In this document: positions 10,759-22,002 of the stretch, in pieces
Position numbering within the stretch: the stretch's first letter is position 1
How the letters are laid out: each line of letters opens with the position of its first letter
DNA from: Cyanidiococcus yangmingshanensis
Lineage: Eukaryota; Rhodophyta; Bangiophyceae; Cyanidiales; Cyanidiaceae
Direction: 5' to 3'
NCBI GenBank assembly: GCA_013995675.1
Contig: VWRR01000012.1
Location: 248,001-312,000 of the forward strand
DNA: 64,000 nucleotides
The notes under the pieces: model-generated
Databases searched by the model: none
What the model was told of the DNA's origin: nothing
What the model saw: the letters and a program-made list of their open reading frames with translations, nothing else
Position numbers and translations under genes: made by a program

Positions 10759-12696
10759 TCAGGACGCAGATCGACCCTTCAAAGCCGATTTCGCACGGCG
10801 TTTCCGCTCCCGCCACAGCATCCGTATGGGCGTTCCCTGGAATCCGAGAGCTTCTCGGAACTTGCGCTCGAGATACCGTTTGTAAGTATCCGGGAAAAGC
10901 TGCGGATTGTTCACAAAAAATGCGATCGTGGGCGGTTTCACGGCAACCTGCGTGCAGTAGTACAGTTTCCCGCTCTGGCCACCCCGACTGGTTGGTGGTG
11001 CCTGCCACTGGACCGCCTCCAAGAGTACCTCATTCAACACAGCTGTCGAGACCCGACGCGCGTGCTCTTTCGCCGCCGCATCCACAAGCTCTAAAATACG
11101 CTCAATGCGTTGACCCGTTTTGGCACTCACAAAGATTGTATTGGCCCAGTCGACCATGGGCAAACGATCCCGCACATGTCTCTGAAGATCGTTGTAGATT
11201 CGATTGTCTTTTTTGCCGAGCGCATCCCATTTGTTACCGACGAGGACGCACGCCTTGCCCTCATCGACGATGCGTTCTGCCAGTTCTGCGTCTTGATCCA
11301 TGATGCCTTGCTCCATGTCAAGTACGAGAAGGACAACATCCGCTCGACGAATCGCTTTGAAAGCTCGGTTAATCATGAAAAACTCCGTCCCAAACTCCAC
11401 ATTTTTCTTTCGGCGAACGCCTGCGGTATCGATAAGCATGTAGCCGACTTCGTCCCCGGTGCGTTCATCGCGCAAAACAACAAGTTCATCAATCGCATCA
11501 CGGGTCGTGCCCGGAACTTGGCTCACGATCGCGCGCTCCTCTCCGAGAAGTGCATTGAGGAGGCTGGACTTGCCAACATTCGGGCGTCCTATGATAGCAA
11601 CATTTCGTACGCTCGACTCTAGAGAGATCGCCTTCTCGGAATCCTCTGAAGGTGCCGGCAGGTAGTAGCATATTTCATCAAGCAACTCCGCGACGCCCGA
11701 GCCGTGAATGCCACTAACAGGCATGGGTTGACCGAGGCCCAGCTGCCAAAATTCAGCTGCCTGCGCCTCGCCATGAACGTGGCTCTCACACTTGTTCACA
11801 GCGACAAGGATGGGGATGCGTCGACCGAACGCTCCTTTCTCGTCACATGTCTTGCGCAAAAAAGAAGCAATCTCCTGGTCCAGTGCAGTGAAACCTTCCT
11901 GGCCGTCGACAACGAGGACGGCAACAGTGGCCTCACGCAGGGCTATCATTGCTTGTTGCCGGATCTGGGGAAGAAAAACATCACCCGGACGATCATCGAA
12001 AACGAGTCCACCAGTGTCTACAACACGAAATTGCCATCGATTCCAGCTGGCGACTCGGTAGGTGCGGTCTCGGGTTACACCAGGGGTGTCTTCGACCACA
12101 GCGCCAGTTCGAAACGCTCCACTAATTCGATTGACAAGCATGGACTTGCCAACGTTGGGGCGTCCAATAATCGCGACCAGAGGCATATGGTTTTGTCTCG
12201 AGACCTTCCTCGGCTTCGACGGTGGTTCGACCAAGGAGGCTGCATCCGTCGCTTCCTCGACTGGCTCCGAGCCCGATGAAGGTTTCGACACATGCTCGGC
12301 CTCAGATTCGACACACTCATTGAAGATTTGCACTTGAGGGACACGACCGTCATTCGATTCGTCGTTGGACCACTCCGCAACGCTGTTCAGACTGAAACGC
12401 TCCGTTGATTTCACGTTAGAAAAGGTCGTTTCAGATTCTGCTTCGAAACGTTCATAAAAGTCGTTCGCTTCTCTGTTCCCAGAGTGCACGTTTCCGCGCT
12501 CGTTTCTACCCGTTCCGTTAGCGTTCGTCTGCCGCAAAGCGAGTCTGAGGTTGCGCTTTCCCCCAATGTCGTAGATGAAAGGTCTCCGTGGGCCGCTCAA
12601 GCGTGTGCGCTGTACGCTTACGGGTCCTGGAGCGCAACCGGGGCACGGAACAAACGCTCGCCAGTTTCTGATCATTCTTTGATCGTTCGAGGGCAT
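10759..12696 (-). CDS. der: Der/EngA double-GTPase ribosome assembly factor, plastid-type
   Basis: The protein has 645 residues. About 170 N-terminal residues of low-complexity sequence precede the core and probably include a plastid transit peptide. Two Era-like GTPase domains follow, each starting with GRPNVGKS (the first at residues 178-185). The first has DTPGVTRDR and DTGGLVFD; the second has [18 protein letters not shown] and GNKWD. In domain 1 the G4 motif is NKCE, where NKxD is usual, so guanine specificity there may be weaker. A C-terminal KH-like domain ends the protein. Bacterial Der matures the 50S subunit, and plant plastids use it likewise. The extra N-terminal length fits a nuclear gene for a plastid protein. 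Confidence 0.93.
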   Translation of the reverse strand: MPSNDQRMIRNWRAFVPCPGCAPGPVSVQRTRLSGPRRPFIYDIGGKRNLRLALRQTNANGTGRNERGNVHSGNREANDFYERFEAESETTFSNVKSTERFSLNSVAEWSNDESNDGRVPQVQIFNECVESEAEHVSKPSSGSEPVEEATDAASLVEPPSKPRKVSRQNHMPLVAIIGRPNVGKSMLVNRISGAFRTGAVVEDTPGVTRDRTYRVASWNRWQFRVVDTGGLVFDDRPGDVFLPQIRQQAMIALREATVAVLVVDGQEGFTALDQEIASFLRKTCDEKGAFGRRIPILVAVNKCESHVHGEAQAAEFWQLGLGQPMPVSGIHGSGVAELLDEICYYLPAPSEDSEKAISLESSVRNVAIIGRPNVGKSSLLNALLGEERAIVSQVPGTTRDAIDELVVLRDERTGDEVGYMLIDTAGVRRKKNVEFGTEFFMINRAFKAIRRADVVLLVLDMEQGIMDQDAELAERIVDEGKACVLVGNKWDALGKKDNRIYNDLQRHVRDRLPMVDWANTIFVSAKTGQRIERILELVDAAAKEHARRVSTAVLNEVLLEAVQWQAPPTSRGGQSGKLYYCTQVAVKPPTIAFFVNNPQLFPDTYKRYLERKFREALGFQGTPIRMLWRERKRRAKSALKGRSAS

Positions 12697-14608
12697 TTTG
12701 TATTTTCAGTGATGCAGAAGCGCAGCAGCAGTTCAGCGGTGGTAGAGTAAACGTCGAGAAACGCCGACGGCTGGCGAACCCAAGTGTTACCGAGACGCGC
12801 TCCAAACAACCGTTTTAAGACGCCGCGTGGCGGCCTACAGAACGACCCGAGTCGAGGCTGACTCAAAGCCAACCTTGCCGTCGGTCCGAAGACTCGCCCG
12901 CTTATTTGTTTGTTTGCGGAGAAGTGTCTGACTAGGGGCACCACGAAGTATGCAGCGTACGTCTTGAATACCTTTATTGGTCTGGGAGAGGGCCTATAAC
13001 CATACAAGTAGGGATCGACGCTACGGTGGCTCGGTTGAAGGCTTTGCTGGCTTGTCGACTGGTAGTAGAGAGCGTACCGGGTACGCGGAAGGGTGGCGCC
13101 GACCATGGACGCGGCGAGCTGGTCTCCTGGGTGTGTTCAGAAGCACTGCTTTGTGTGTGTGTGTGTCTCTCTCTCTCGATCATGAGCTTCTCGGTCGAGT
13201 CTAGGAACTGACTCGCAGCGCGTCTGTCCTGAGCAATAGGCACGTGCAGCGGCTCGTCTCACCGCAGACCTAGGAAGACTCGCTCGTCGAGAGCCGAGCG
13301 CTGGTGCACAGCGCTTTGGGTGTGAACGTCTATGGACTGGCGGCGACTGACACCAAGCCATCACGAACAGACAGTGACGAGTCCTAAAGCGTCCACTATC
13401 TTGGTTGCGTTGTCGTTTTGCTGAAGGCGTCCAAGGCTGCGCTCGTAGTCCGCACCTAAGACGCATACCCTTATGACGTTGTGACTTTGTGACCTTGTGA
13501 CGTTAAATTGTTGTGATGTCAAGATGTTGTGTATGTCAAGATGTTGAGATGTTGTGTATGTGTGTGTTTCGAGTCTAGTACGCACTTGGACGGGACTTTT
13601 GATGAAAAGCGTGTACTCGGGACCGCAAGGGAAGCAGCTGCCGGACGCGAGTGAAGGCGAGCGCCAGTGCATCGACTGCTTGTCGCGTGCCAGCATACTG
13701 GAGCTGTTTCGTGTAACATCAACAACAACAATAATAAAAATAATGGGAATAATAGGAATCGTGACAACGGTGGGGGGTACGCATTGGCGACAGACGTTGG
13801 TCACTGAAGCTGCATGGCCTAGATAGCGTCTGCGGTGCACCATACGAGTGTGTGGGGACGATGGAGCAAACTTTGGGCAACGATCATCGGGAGGCACGCT
13901 GACACGACCGGGAGAGCGTGTGGCATGCCGTGGAGCAGCAGGCCTGCCGGTGGCACTGCTGGTTCTAGGCGCTCGTGCCAGTACGATTGTCGACTGCAGG
14001 GGGGCGTATCTGCTCACCGCTCGGTGCGCAGAGGTATCTGTGGTTTTGGAGTCGCTCAAGGCGCTGGATGCGGATGCGGTGCTGGTCAAGGCCATGGCTC
14101 GGGGCGCTGTACGCGAGTCGCTCTGAACCTGCAGCTCTCAGAACACAGAGTCAAAGCAGTTTCGGATCACACGCGTCACATTGGACTGCGAGATGATCAG
14201 CAATGTAGAGACCTTGCGTTGGATGGAGGGCGCGCCCCATGAGACTCGAAACGCGGGATCTAATTCTCAGGAAACGAAAGCCCCAGCAGTGAACCGGGAT
14301 CGTACACCGATCTATGTTCTGTTGTAGCAGAGATTGTGGGCCTTGCCGCTCGATGGAAACTCCATTTCAAAACCTGCATTCCAGAAAGACATTAGATGAT
14401 TCACAGAGAGGATAGCTTGCAAATTTTCAGTTCTGTAACAATGAGCACCTGGATGCATTCGTGCAGCTTCTCGAATGATGAATTGTTTGATCGAGTTAGC
14501 CTAAGTTTATTTGAATTCGTCCAAAAATGGGTATGCGTCCTCAGCCATGTTTGGTTGCTCTCGTGTTGCGTGCACCCCTCAATTCCTTAGCAGAGGCAGC
14601 AACCGAGC
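12697..14608. other. Intergenic with simple repeats, no supported gene
   Basis: The region holds a GT/CT microsatellite at about 13152-13180, a degenerate tandem of TTGTGAC/GATGTTGTG-like units at about 13475-13565, and an ACA/ATA-rich tract at about 13720-13750. Overlapping open frames on both strands (such as 13361-14095 minus and 13848-14126 plus) are low in complexity and look non-coding. Confidence 0.4.
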
Positions 14609-15097
14609 TCACGGTATGGAGGCTCCTGCGAATGGACGCTTCGGGATGAGGAGGCACGAGCGGCGTGGCACACGATCAGCTGACCCAAAAGTTTCAGCCT
14701 GTGAAAAAGTTTCAGCAGGTGTCGAGGAACCTGAGATATCAACATTGACTGGCATCTGCAAAGAGCCGCCTTCAGTCAGCGAAAACATATGTAATGCAAG
14801 TATCCAGTGATTTGATCCGGGTACGATGCATGGCTGCGGCATCCGAAATCGAGACGAGTACCCAAGTAACGAAACCATAATCTCCGCTACATCAAGAATA
14901 GCGAGCGCTGCAAACGCACTACGGCCATCGGATATGAAGGGACTTGAGTGAAGCACGGCTCCGGTGAGATTGCATTCATACACCCGGTGCTCGTCACGTG
15001 ATTTCTCAAGACCGGGTTTGGACCTAGTTCGGGCAAGTTGCGCATGCAATCCTCCACTTCTGGAGAAGTTGCAGCCAACCAGCATTTCTCCAGCCAT
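14609..15097 (-). CDS. Uncharacterised ORF downstream of HAD gene
   Basis: A 162-codon frame starts at an ATG at 15095-15097, 73 bp beyond the stop of the HAD gene on the same strand. The translation has a plausible globular look, with a hydrophobic segment around FAALAILDVAEIMVSLLGY and Cys and His scattered through it, but matches no family I know. It may be an unannotated gene or a chance frame. Confidence 0.25.
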   Translation of the reverse strand: MAGEMLVGCNFSRSGGLHAQLARTRSKPGLEKSRDEHRVYECNLTGAVLHSSPFISDGRSAFAALAILDVAEIMVSLLGYSSRFRMPQPCIVPGSNHWILALHMFSLTEGGSLQMPVNVDISGSSTPAETFSQAETFGSADRVPRRSCLLIPKRPFAGASIP

Positions 15098-15170
15098 TGA
15101 TCTCGGTATTCGGATCACAGTCACAGCCTGGTGTGTCTGTCAGTGCCGCTACGCACGGATATAGCGCCAG

Positions 15171-16397
15171 TTACCACCGAAAATATGCAGTCACAAAACT
15201 AGGAGTGACATGCAGTCCCGAACGATGCAGCAAGTACTCAACGGCAGCTGCCTTGATCTCACATTTGTTTTGTTGCACGATCGAGGCTGAACCCTCGGCG
15301 TCTGCAGGAATGCCGAAATAGTCTTGTGCGTAGATGCCCCCAGCAACCAATACCGTATCCATTCCCGCGTTGTGTCCGCCGATAATATCGTGCGTGAGTG
15401 AGTCGCCTACGGCAAGAAGCTTGAAATCATTCGAACTATCCATTTCGGTCGCAGCAGCCGTATTGTAGGTCATACCGGCCTTTAACGGCATCTTGCGGCG
15501 TATGGGTCCCAAGCCCAGGATACGATGGACCGCCTCATATGCCGGCAGCTCTGGCTTACCAAAACGTAATACCAACTGGCGCACAGTGTCCGAATCCACG
15601 TCCTCGTCCTTGAGCATCTGCTCGTAGGCTTCAGCCAGCGATCCCGGCATCATAAAGTTCACTCCGCCAACGACGGTCACGAGGTCAGGATTGCTACACC
15701 ATAGAGGCAGACGTCGTTTCGCGCATGCTTGCAAAAGATCCACCAGTTTTCCGTACGGGACAGCGGATACAGATTCGCCATCCTCTTCAGTCACACCCTC
15801 GGTGCCGTGTGTAACAACCAACTCTGCGACCTCAACGCGCGTCCCTACCGGCTTAAAGTCATGGGTGGGGTCTCCGACCTTGAGCGTGGGCAGTGCTGCC
15901 CGACCTCGGCCGTTCCAGTTGGTGTGGAAGACCCGCGTGGCTGGCGGGTGGCGGCTGTGGCTCTCACTCAGTCGTTGCCGCAATTCGAGCAGTGCATCCT
16001 GAGTCAACTGACCGGACGTAACAGCACCAGCAAACCACTGGCGACGGAATCCCAGCGCCTCTAATTGATCCAGACAGTCACCGCGCAGGCGAGAAGAGTT
16101 GGAAACAACGACGCACGGTATACCTCGACGATTCAACTCGCACACGCAGTCGATGGCGAATGGGTACGCCCGTTTTCCGTCGTGCAACACCCCAAACTGA
16201 TCGAGGACCAACGCATCATACTTTTTCCTAGCAATAATGTCCGCAATTCCTGGTAGAATTGCATAACCAAGCAGTTTCATATCTTTGTCGTTTTGCAGAA
16301 AAGCGCTCGTTCGGGGAGAGCAATTCCCAATACGAAACGTGTCGGGTTGTCCCTGCTGGAGAGCGGGTCGGGCGGCCGCGGCGGCGGAACGCTCCAT
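15171..16397 (-). CDS. HAD superfamily subfamily IIA hydrolase
   Basis: The protein has 408 residues from the first ATG; the frame stays open a little upstream without one. Motif I is LDQFGVLHDG, with the nucleophile Asp but Phe where many phosphatases have the second Asp. Motif II is VVSNSSRLRG. The C-terminus carries VGDSLTHDIIGGHNAGMDTVLVAGG, the HAD-IIA acidic loop. The C2 cap lies between, with WCSNPDLV and RFGKPELPAYEAV. This pattern fits the HAD-IIA group found in alphaproteobacteria and plants (the TIGR01459 type), whose substrate is unknown to me. The Ala-rich N-terminus could be an organelle signal. Confidence 0.82.
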   Translation of the reverse strand: MERSAAAAARPALQQGQPDTFRIGNCSPRTSAFLQNDKDMKLLGYAILPGIADIIARKKYDALVLDQFGVLHDGKRAYPFAIDCVCELNRRGIPCVVVSNSSRLRGDCLDQLEALGFRRQWFAGAVTSGQLTQDALLELRQRLSESHSRHPPATRVFHTNWNGRGRAALPTLKVGDPTHDFKPVGTRVEVAELVVTHGTEGVTEEDGESVSAVPYGKLVDLLQACAKRRLPLWCSNPDLVTVVGGVNFMMPGSLAEAYEQMLKDEDVDSDTVRQLVLRFGKPELPAYEAVHRILGLGPIRRKMPLKAGMTYNTAAATEMDSSNDFKLLAVGDSLTHDIIGGHNAGMDTVLVAGGIYAQDYFGIPADAEGSASIVQQNKCEIKAAAVEYLLHRSGLHVTPSFVTAYFRW

Positions 16398-16965
16398 GCA
16401 GTCACGCGAAGACAGCACCGAGTCGTTCCTCGACAAGCCAGATGCCAAGTTGCCACCGAATGGTTGCCAGAAGGGAAAGCACGCTGATCAACGTTTATTT
16501 ACCATATCGCTCCTGTCTCTCCAAGGAGAACAAGCTTTTGACTAGGAATCGAAGACTGAGGTTGTCTCCAGAGACTTGCTGGCATCAATGCGCATCGGTT
16601 GCCCAAACAATGTTCTCCAAGCGCTGCGCCGTGATATGCTTTCCGCAAAAGGAACGAATTTTTTTCTTTGATGATAAGGACGACGATTAGATATGCGGAT
16701 CTTGTGCAATCCTCATTCGGTTCACACACTGCATTTGGAGAAATGCTTGATCGAGATGGCGCGTGCCGAGCAGACATCGAGTTGGGATCGCGACCCGATG
16801 GCGTTCTCTGTGTGACTGCTGCCGCTGCATCCATATCTAATATTCTGAACAAGAGCAAATTCCACTTTTACAGACATACAAGTACATGTGTCCGGAAAAC
16901 GCGACACCATCAAAATGATAGCCAGATCGAGTCTTCAGTCGTACCAACTGGTTCCCTAAAACTGT
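16398..16965. other. Intergenic, no supported gene
   Basis: The space lies between two minus-strand genes. Small frames on both strands show no domain. Confidence 0.4.
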
Positions 16966-17871
16966 TCAGTGGCTGTCGTCGTTAACGCGCTGCAGGTACC
17001 CTTTGCCAGCTGCTGTGCCGTACACTTCCTCTTCTCTCAACTTGACGGATCGCCACTGTTTCGGATCCTTGTGTGTTTTAAAGACTCGATCCCAGAATGT
17101 GAAGTACTGACCATAGTTCGAACGGAACGTTGTGTGATGAATACGGTGGTGAGCCGCCCCATTCACGCCGGGAACCTCGAGGGTCACCCGATCGTGGATG
17201 TTGATCGTCCAGAGTCCCACCACGCCCAGTGATATCAAATGCAACAGGCTGTGGAACGGAAAAACAAGCACGAAAAGTTGGTAGGGAAAGCCCTGGGCGA
17301 AGCCGTCCAATGGATGGAAAGCAAATGCAGAAAAGGGGGTCGTGTCGATGAACGAGTGATGCGGCTTGTGCAGATATCGGTACACCAGACGATGGTGGAG
17401 ACCACGGTGAATAAAATAGATCAGCGTATCGCTAAACACCAAAAACAACAATGGCGACAGCGCGAAATAGACAAGTCCGTACTCGCGGGGATCGTCGTAG
17501 ACGCGCGTGTACCCGAGCTGCACAAGCAGCTCAATCGGCGTCGTTAAGAGTGACATGACGGCTAGAGACCACGTCGACATTCGAATTTCTCTCCATATTT
17601 CTCGCCAGTTCGCTCTGTACTTGGACCCAACAGTAGACTTTTTGAAAATCACAAACACAAGAACATAGTCCAAGCTTGCGAACAGATAGTACAACAGGAG
17701 TGAACCAAGGTACAAAAACAGCCACGTGGCCGAGAAACGTCGACCAAGCGGGAGTGCTCCAGACAAACCGTCATCCTGCGAGGAGCGGCCGCTGATGAGC
17801 GTGTCCACCCACCGTACGAGCGTGTCCTCCGAAAGGGTGTTGACGCGAGCAACTGCACCAATCACATCCAT
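16966..17871 (-). CDS. ERG3: Sterol C5-desaturase (ERG3/SC5D family)
   Basis: The protein has 301 residues, close to human SC5D. The three diiron histidine clusters are HRGLHH (155-160), HKPHH (168-172) and HHRIHH (241-246). FAFHPLDGF and WTINIHDR between them are hallmarks of the C5-desaturase branch rather than C4-methyl oxidases. Hydrophobic stretches around residues 50-77, 102-120 and 135-154 fit an ER multi-pass enzyme. It would introduce the 5,6 double bond in sterol synthesis using cytochrome b5. The first ATG is at 17869-17871, yet the frame stays open for another 102 codons upstream without an ATG. I treat that stretch as leader or chance. Confidence 0.9.
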   Translation of the reverse strand: MDVIGAVARVNTLSEDTLVRWVDTLISGRSSQDDGLSGALPLGRRFSATWLFLYLGSLLLYYLFASLDYVLVFVIFKKSTVGSKYRANWREIWREIRMSTWSLAVMSLLTTPIELLVQLGYTRVYDDPREYGLVYFALSPLLFLVFSDTLIYFIHRGLHHRLVYRYLHKPHHSFIDTTPFSAFAFHPLDGFAQGFPYQLFVLVFPFHSLLHLISLGVVGLWTINIHDRVTLEVPGVNGAAHHRIHHTTFRSNYGQYFTFWDRVFKTHKDPKQWRSVKLREEEVYGTAAGKGYLQRVNDDSH

Positions 17872-18155
17872 GGTCTGTTCGGAAGACCAGTTGTATAGTC
17901 CGTGCCTGCGCGCACCAAAAACGGCCTTTATGGGTTGTCCAGAGAGTTTCGCCACAACTCCGGAAGCGTACAGCGCTGTGGCTCGATGCTGGCACCGCAC
18001 CACGCATCCCTCACCGGTGAGACTGAAATCTATCTCTCTCAGAACAGAACTAGAAATATAGGGTCGTGGCGCCGCTGTAGCGGAAGGCACCGGTGCGGGG
18101 CCGCGTTCCTCGACGAGCGACGGAACGGGGACTCGCCACGGATGATGGACGGACC
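17872..18155. promoter_or_regulatory. Divergent promoter region ERG3 / plastid GlyRS
   Basis: About 280 bp lie between opposed ATGs, or up to 494 bp if the GlyRS starts at 18366. No individual element is claimed. Confidence 0.4.
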
Positions 18156-21100
18156 ATGATGTCCAGATTGATTCCAAAACGAACCATCATGTCCGTTCTT
18201 GGACGATCACCGAGCCGGGTGGCGAACGGGCCCTTGGTCCGGCAAATCCGTCCGCGATCGGAATGCCATGTATGCGAAACGAATGTCGTGGCTTTGCAAG
18301 TCCGTGCGTCGCTGTTTGACTTCATGAGTGAGGATTGGGTTCAATCTGTCCCCATAAGGACGATCATGTTGTTTACGCCAGCTTCACCACAATTACGGGC
18401 TTGTGCGCGTGTCGCATGGAGAACCTCTTGTCGTACAGCGCAAGTGTGGCGAACGCGTCTTCGTTCGCTGGCGGGGGCCTGCACGACAGCACGGCCTCGA
18501 TATGCTGGCAGAGTCTTGCGCGCCTGCTCATCAGAGTTGGCGTCTTCCGGTGGTCCAGCAAGAACACGAAAGAGGTCAGAGAGGCAGATCATGGACAGGA
18601 TGGGGAACGCTGCGGGAACTGCTGCCGATGCGTCGCCAGCGAACACAACCCTGAGCGTTGGCGCCCAGGAAAGTTCAAAGTCTAGTGTGGAAGTCAACGG
18701 CTCCGTGAATGTAACCTTCCAAGAAGCGATATTGCGACTACAGAGCTACTGGGCGGAGCGTGGTTGTCTGCTATGGCGTCCGTACAACAGCGAAGTCGGC
18801 GCTGGGACCATGAACCCCGCCACATTCCTGCGAGCGCTCGGCCCTGAGCCCTGGAGTGTTGCCTACGAGGAGCCCTCCGTTCGGCCGGACGACTCTCGCT
18901 ACGGCGAAAATCCGAATAGGATCCAACAACATACCCAGTTCCAGGTTATACTGAAACCGTGTCCAGCGAATAGCCAGGAGCTCCTGCTCGGCTCGTACGC
19001 GGCACTCGGTATCGATATCGACGCCCACGACATTCGTTTCGTTGAAGACAACTGGGAGTCGCCGGCGCTGGGTGCCTGGGGCCTCGGCTACGAAGTCTGG
19101 ATGGATGGGTGCGAGATCACCCAGTACACCTATTTTCAGCAGGTGGGCAGTCTCCCGCTGGATCCCATTGCACTGGAGATTACTTACGGCATGGAACGTA
19201 TACTCATGGCACTGCAGGGCAAAAGTCATTTCAAAGACATCGTCTATGCACCTGGAATTACCTATGGTGAGATATTTCTCCAGAATGAGATTGAAATGAG
19301 CCGCTATAATCTGGACGAAGCAGGGTGTCGATCGGAACCGGAGTTTGTTTGAGCTTTACGAAGCCGAGGCTCGAGACCTCATCCAAAAGCGACTGCCAAT
19401 CCCGGCCTACAATTTCCTGCTGCGGACCAGTCACACTTTCAATGTACTGGATGCGCGAGGAGCAATCGGTGTGACTGAACGAGCTCGATATTTTCACCGT
19501 ATGCGTTCGCTTGCTCGTGATGTGGCCGCGCTTTGGCTGGAGCGTCGTGAGGAGCTTGAATTTCCTCTCGGATTGACTCGCATCGCTGCAAGCACAGAGT
19601 CGAAAGATGCCCCGAGTCCGGTTCAGGTGCAGCCAGAAATAATCGCTCAGGACGGCTCGGCTGGTGCACAAACACAGACTGCGATCCAAGCCGACCATGC
19701 CACGTTGCTGGTCGAAATAGGTACTGAGGAGTTGCCCCCAGCAGATGTAGATGCAGCCATCCAGCAGCTGCGGGACAAGCTGCTCGATTTCCTGCAAGAG
19801 CATCGACTTATCAAGAGCCGGAGCCAGGTCCGGGTACGTCTCCGAGCCACGCCGCGACGTCAGGCCATTCTTGTCGACGGGGTATCGCGACGACAACCGG
19901 ATCAGAAGACCGAGGTCCGTGGTCCACCAACACGCATTGCTTTTGACCCCGAGAGCGGAGCGCTGACCCAGGCAGGCGTTTCGTTTGCCCAACGAAACCA
20001 GGTTCGAAATTGGGATACAGAAATTATGCGAAAGCAAACGAAACAGGGTGAGTATATTTTCGTGTCGCGCACCATCTTGGGCCAGGAAGCGCTGAGCCTG
20101 CTCCAGATCCATTTAGCGAGTTCAGTGATTGCAAATATTCAGTTTCGTCGAAACATGCGATGGAATGACTCGGGGATCTCGTACTCTCGTCCAATTCGAT
20201 GGCTTGTCGCTATGCTCGATGATCAGGTCATTCCGGTGGAGTTTGCCGGCGTGCGCTCCGCTGCAATGACGGCGGGTCTACGTCAAAAAGGAAGAGCACC
20301 TATGGTGCCTTTGCCGCGTGCTGATACCTACGACGCGGTGGTCGAAAACGCTCACATCATCGCAGATCTCTCGATACGAGAACAAACCATTCTGACCCAA
20401 GCGAAGGCACTCGCGCAACGCGTTCAAGGCACCATCTACGACCCCGACGACGCCATCCTCCACGAAGTGACACGGCTCACGGAGGCTCCTCGCATTCTAC
20501 TTGGCTCGTTTGATGCGACCTACTTGGCCCTTCCCGCTCCAGTCCTGACGACAGTGATGCAGAAACATCAGCGATATTTCCCAATCCAGGCCGAAGGGGA
20601 AACCCCGCTATGTGAAACTGCTGAGCTAAGGCTGCGAAACGCCTTTATTCTGGTCGCCAATGGTGCTACCTGTGACGAGGACCTCGTTCGGGTTGGCAAT
20701 GAGTCCGTTTTGCGAGCCCGTTTTGCGGATGCCAAGTTCTTCTACGAAGCCGATATGAAACGCCCCCTCGCGTCAAATGTACCGAAACTCGATGGTCTTG
20801 TTTTCCAAGAACGTCTAGGTTCGATGCTCGACAAAACCAAACGCATTCAAGTCTTGGTCTCGTCGGTTGTAGAAGCGATGGCTCGGAGTCGACGTTTTCG
20901 CGGATCTCATATGCGCACTGGGGACGCTCGTTCCCCAGTACCGTCGGCTGCACCGAACGTCTCTATGGCGACGTTCGAGTCTTCGCTCGATCTGCATCGC
21001 GTCAAGGAAGTAGCGTTAGAGGCAGCTGCATTGTGTAAGGCGGATCTGACCACGCAACTCGTCGTGGAGTTCACTTGTCTGGCAGGCGTCATGGGCGAAC

Positions 21101-22002
21101 ACTACGCCAGGAAGCAAGGCTATTCGATCGAGGTTGCTCAGGCCATTTTTGAATCCGTACTGCCGCGTACAGCTGGAGATCGGCTTCCGCAGTCGGTTGC
21201 TGGTGCTGCAATCGCCCTGAGCGACCGTCTAGACTCCCTGGTGGGTCTCTTTGGCGTTGGTCTGGCTCCAAAGGCAACCTCAGATCCATTTGGTCTTCGT
21301 CGTGCGGCTCTTGGGGTGTTGCAAATTCTCTGCCATGGCGAGTTTGATGGAGTGGCGCTCGATGAACTCATCAAGTTATCTTCGGCAGCGTTCGAAAAGC
21401 AAAACATATCCTTGTCTGGGGATACGTTATCTGAACTGGTTGATTTTATCGGGAAACGCTTTGAACAATGGCTCCTGGATTCGGATGCCATCTCGTTTGC
21501 GACTGATGACCGCTCATCGCTGGAGGACACTACAACGATCAGGATCCGCGTCGATGCTGTTCGAGCCATTCTCCAGTGTCATCGCAATAATCCCGCTCGA
21601 GCTTATCGCATGTTACAGACACTCTACCAACTGCTTCACGAGGAGCGCTTTCGCGATGCCGTCACGAGCTACCTGCGACCAGCACGCCTGGTGCGTGGTC
21701 GCTCCAATCTCGACGGACGTGTTGATCCGAGGCTCTTTCAGGACCGAGCGGAACGCGAGCTATGGGAGGCACTCGAAGAAGCAGGGTTTGGCATGGACCG
21801 TCGTCCATTCGCAGACGATGACCTCGAATCCATGGTGTCGGCGCTTGGGTCACTAAGACCTCGTATTGATGCGTTTCTGGACAATGTGCTGGTGATGGTG
21901 GACGATCCGGCGCTCTGTCGTAATCGCTTGAACTTGTGTGCACGTATTGCTCGGATACCAGCAGGAATGCTCGATATGGAGCAACTGCAGGGCTGGTTTT
22001 AG
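18156..22002 (+). CDS. EDD1: Plastid glycyl-tRNA synthetase, fused alpha-beta; one frame change
   Basis: This is the bacterial-type GlyRS with alpha and beta chains in one polypeptide of about 1281 residues, as in plant plastids. Alpha features are [49 protein letters not shown] and QFQVILKP. The alpha C-terminus [22 protein letters not shown] and the beta chain starting [14 protein letters not shown] continue in a second frame. The frames join at the G run 19323-19325: with one G fewer, the sequence reads on smoothly as [18 protein letters not shown], as in homologues. Thus one surplus base interrupts an otherwise intact gene. The ATG at 18366 (MLFTPASPQ...) is an alternative start with a typical Ala/Arg-rich transit peptide. 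It charges organellar tRNA-Gly. Confidence 0.92.

Noticed and set aside
13361-14095. 244-codon minus-strand frame across the simple-repeat region
   Set aside because: The translation is dominated by repeat-derived Ile/Val and Ser/Thr/His runs, typical of non-coding repeats.
19340-19360. GTT TGA G at the GlyRS frame change as a stop-codon recoding site
   Set aside because: Homology is already better in the second frame upstream of the stop ([14 protein letters not shown]), so the change lies at the G run 19323-19325, not at the stop.
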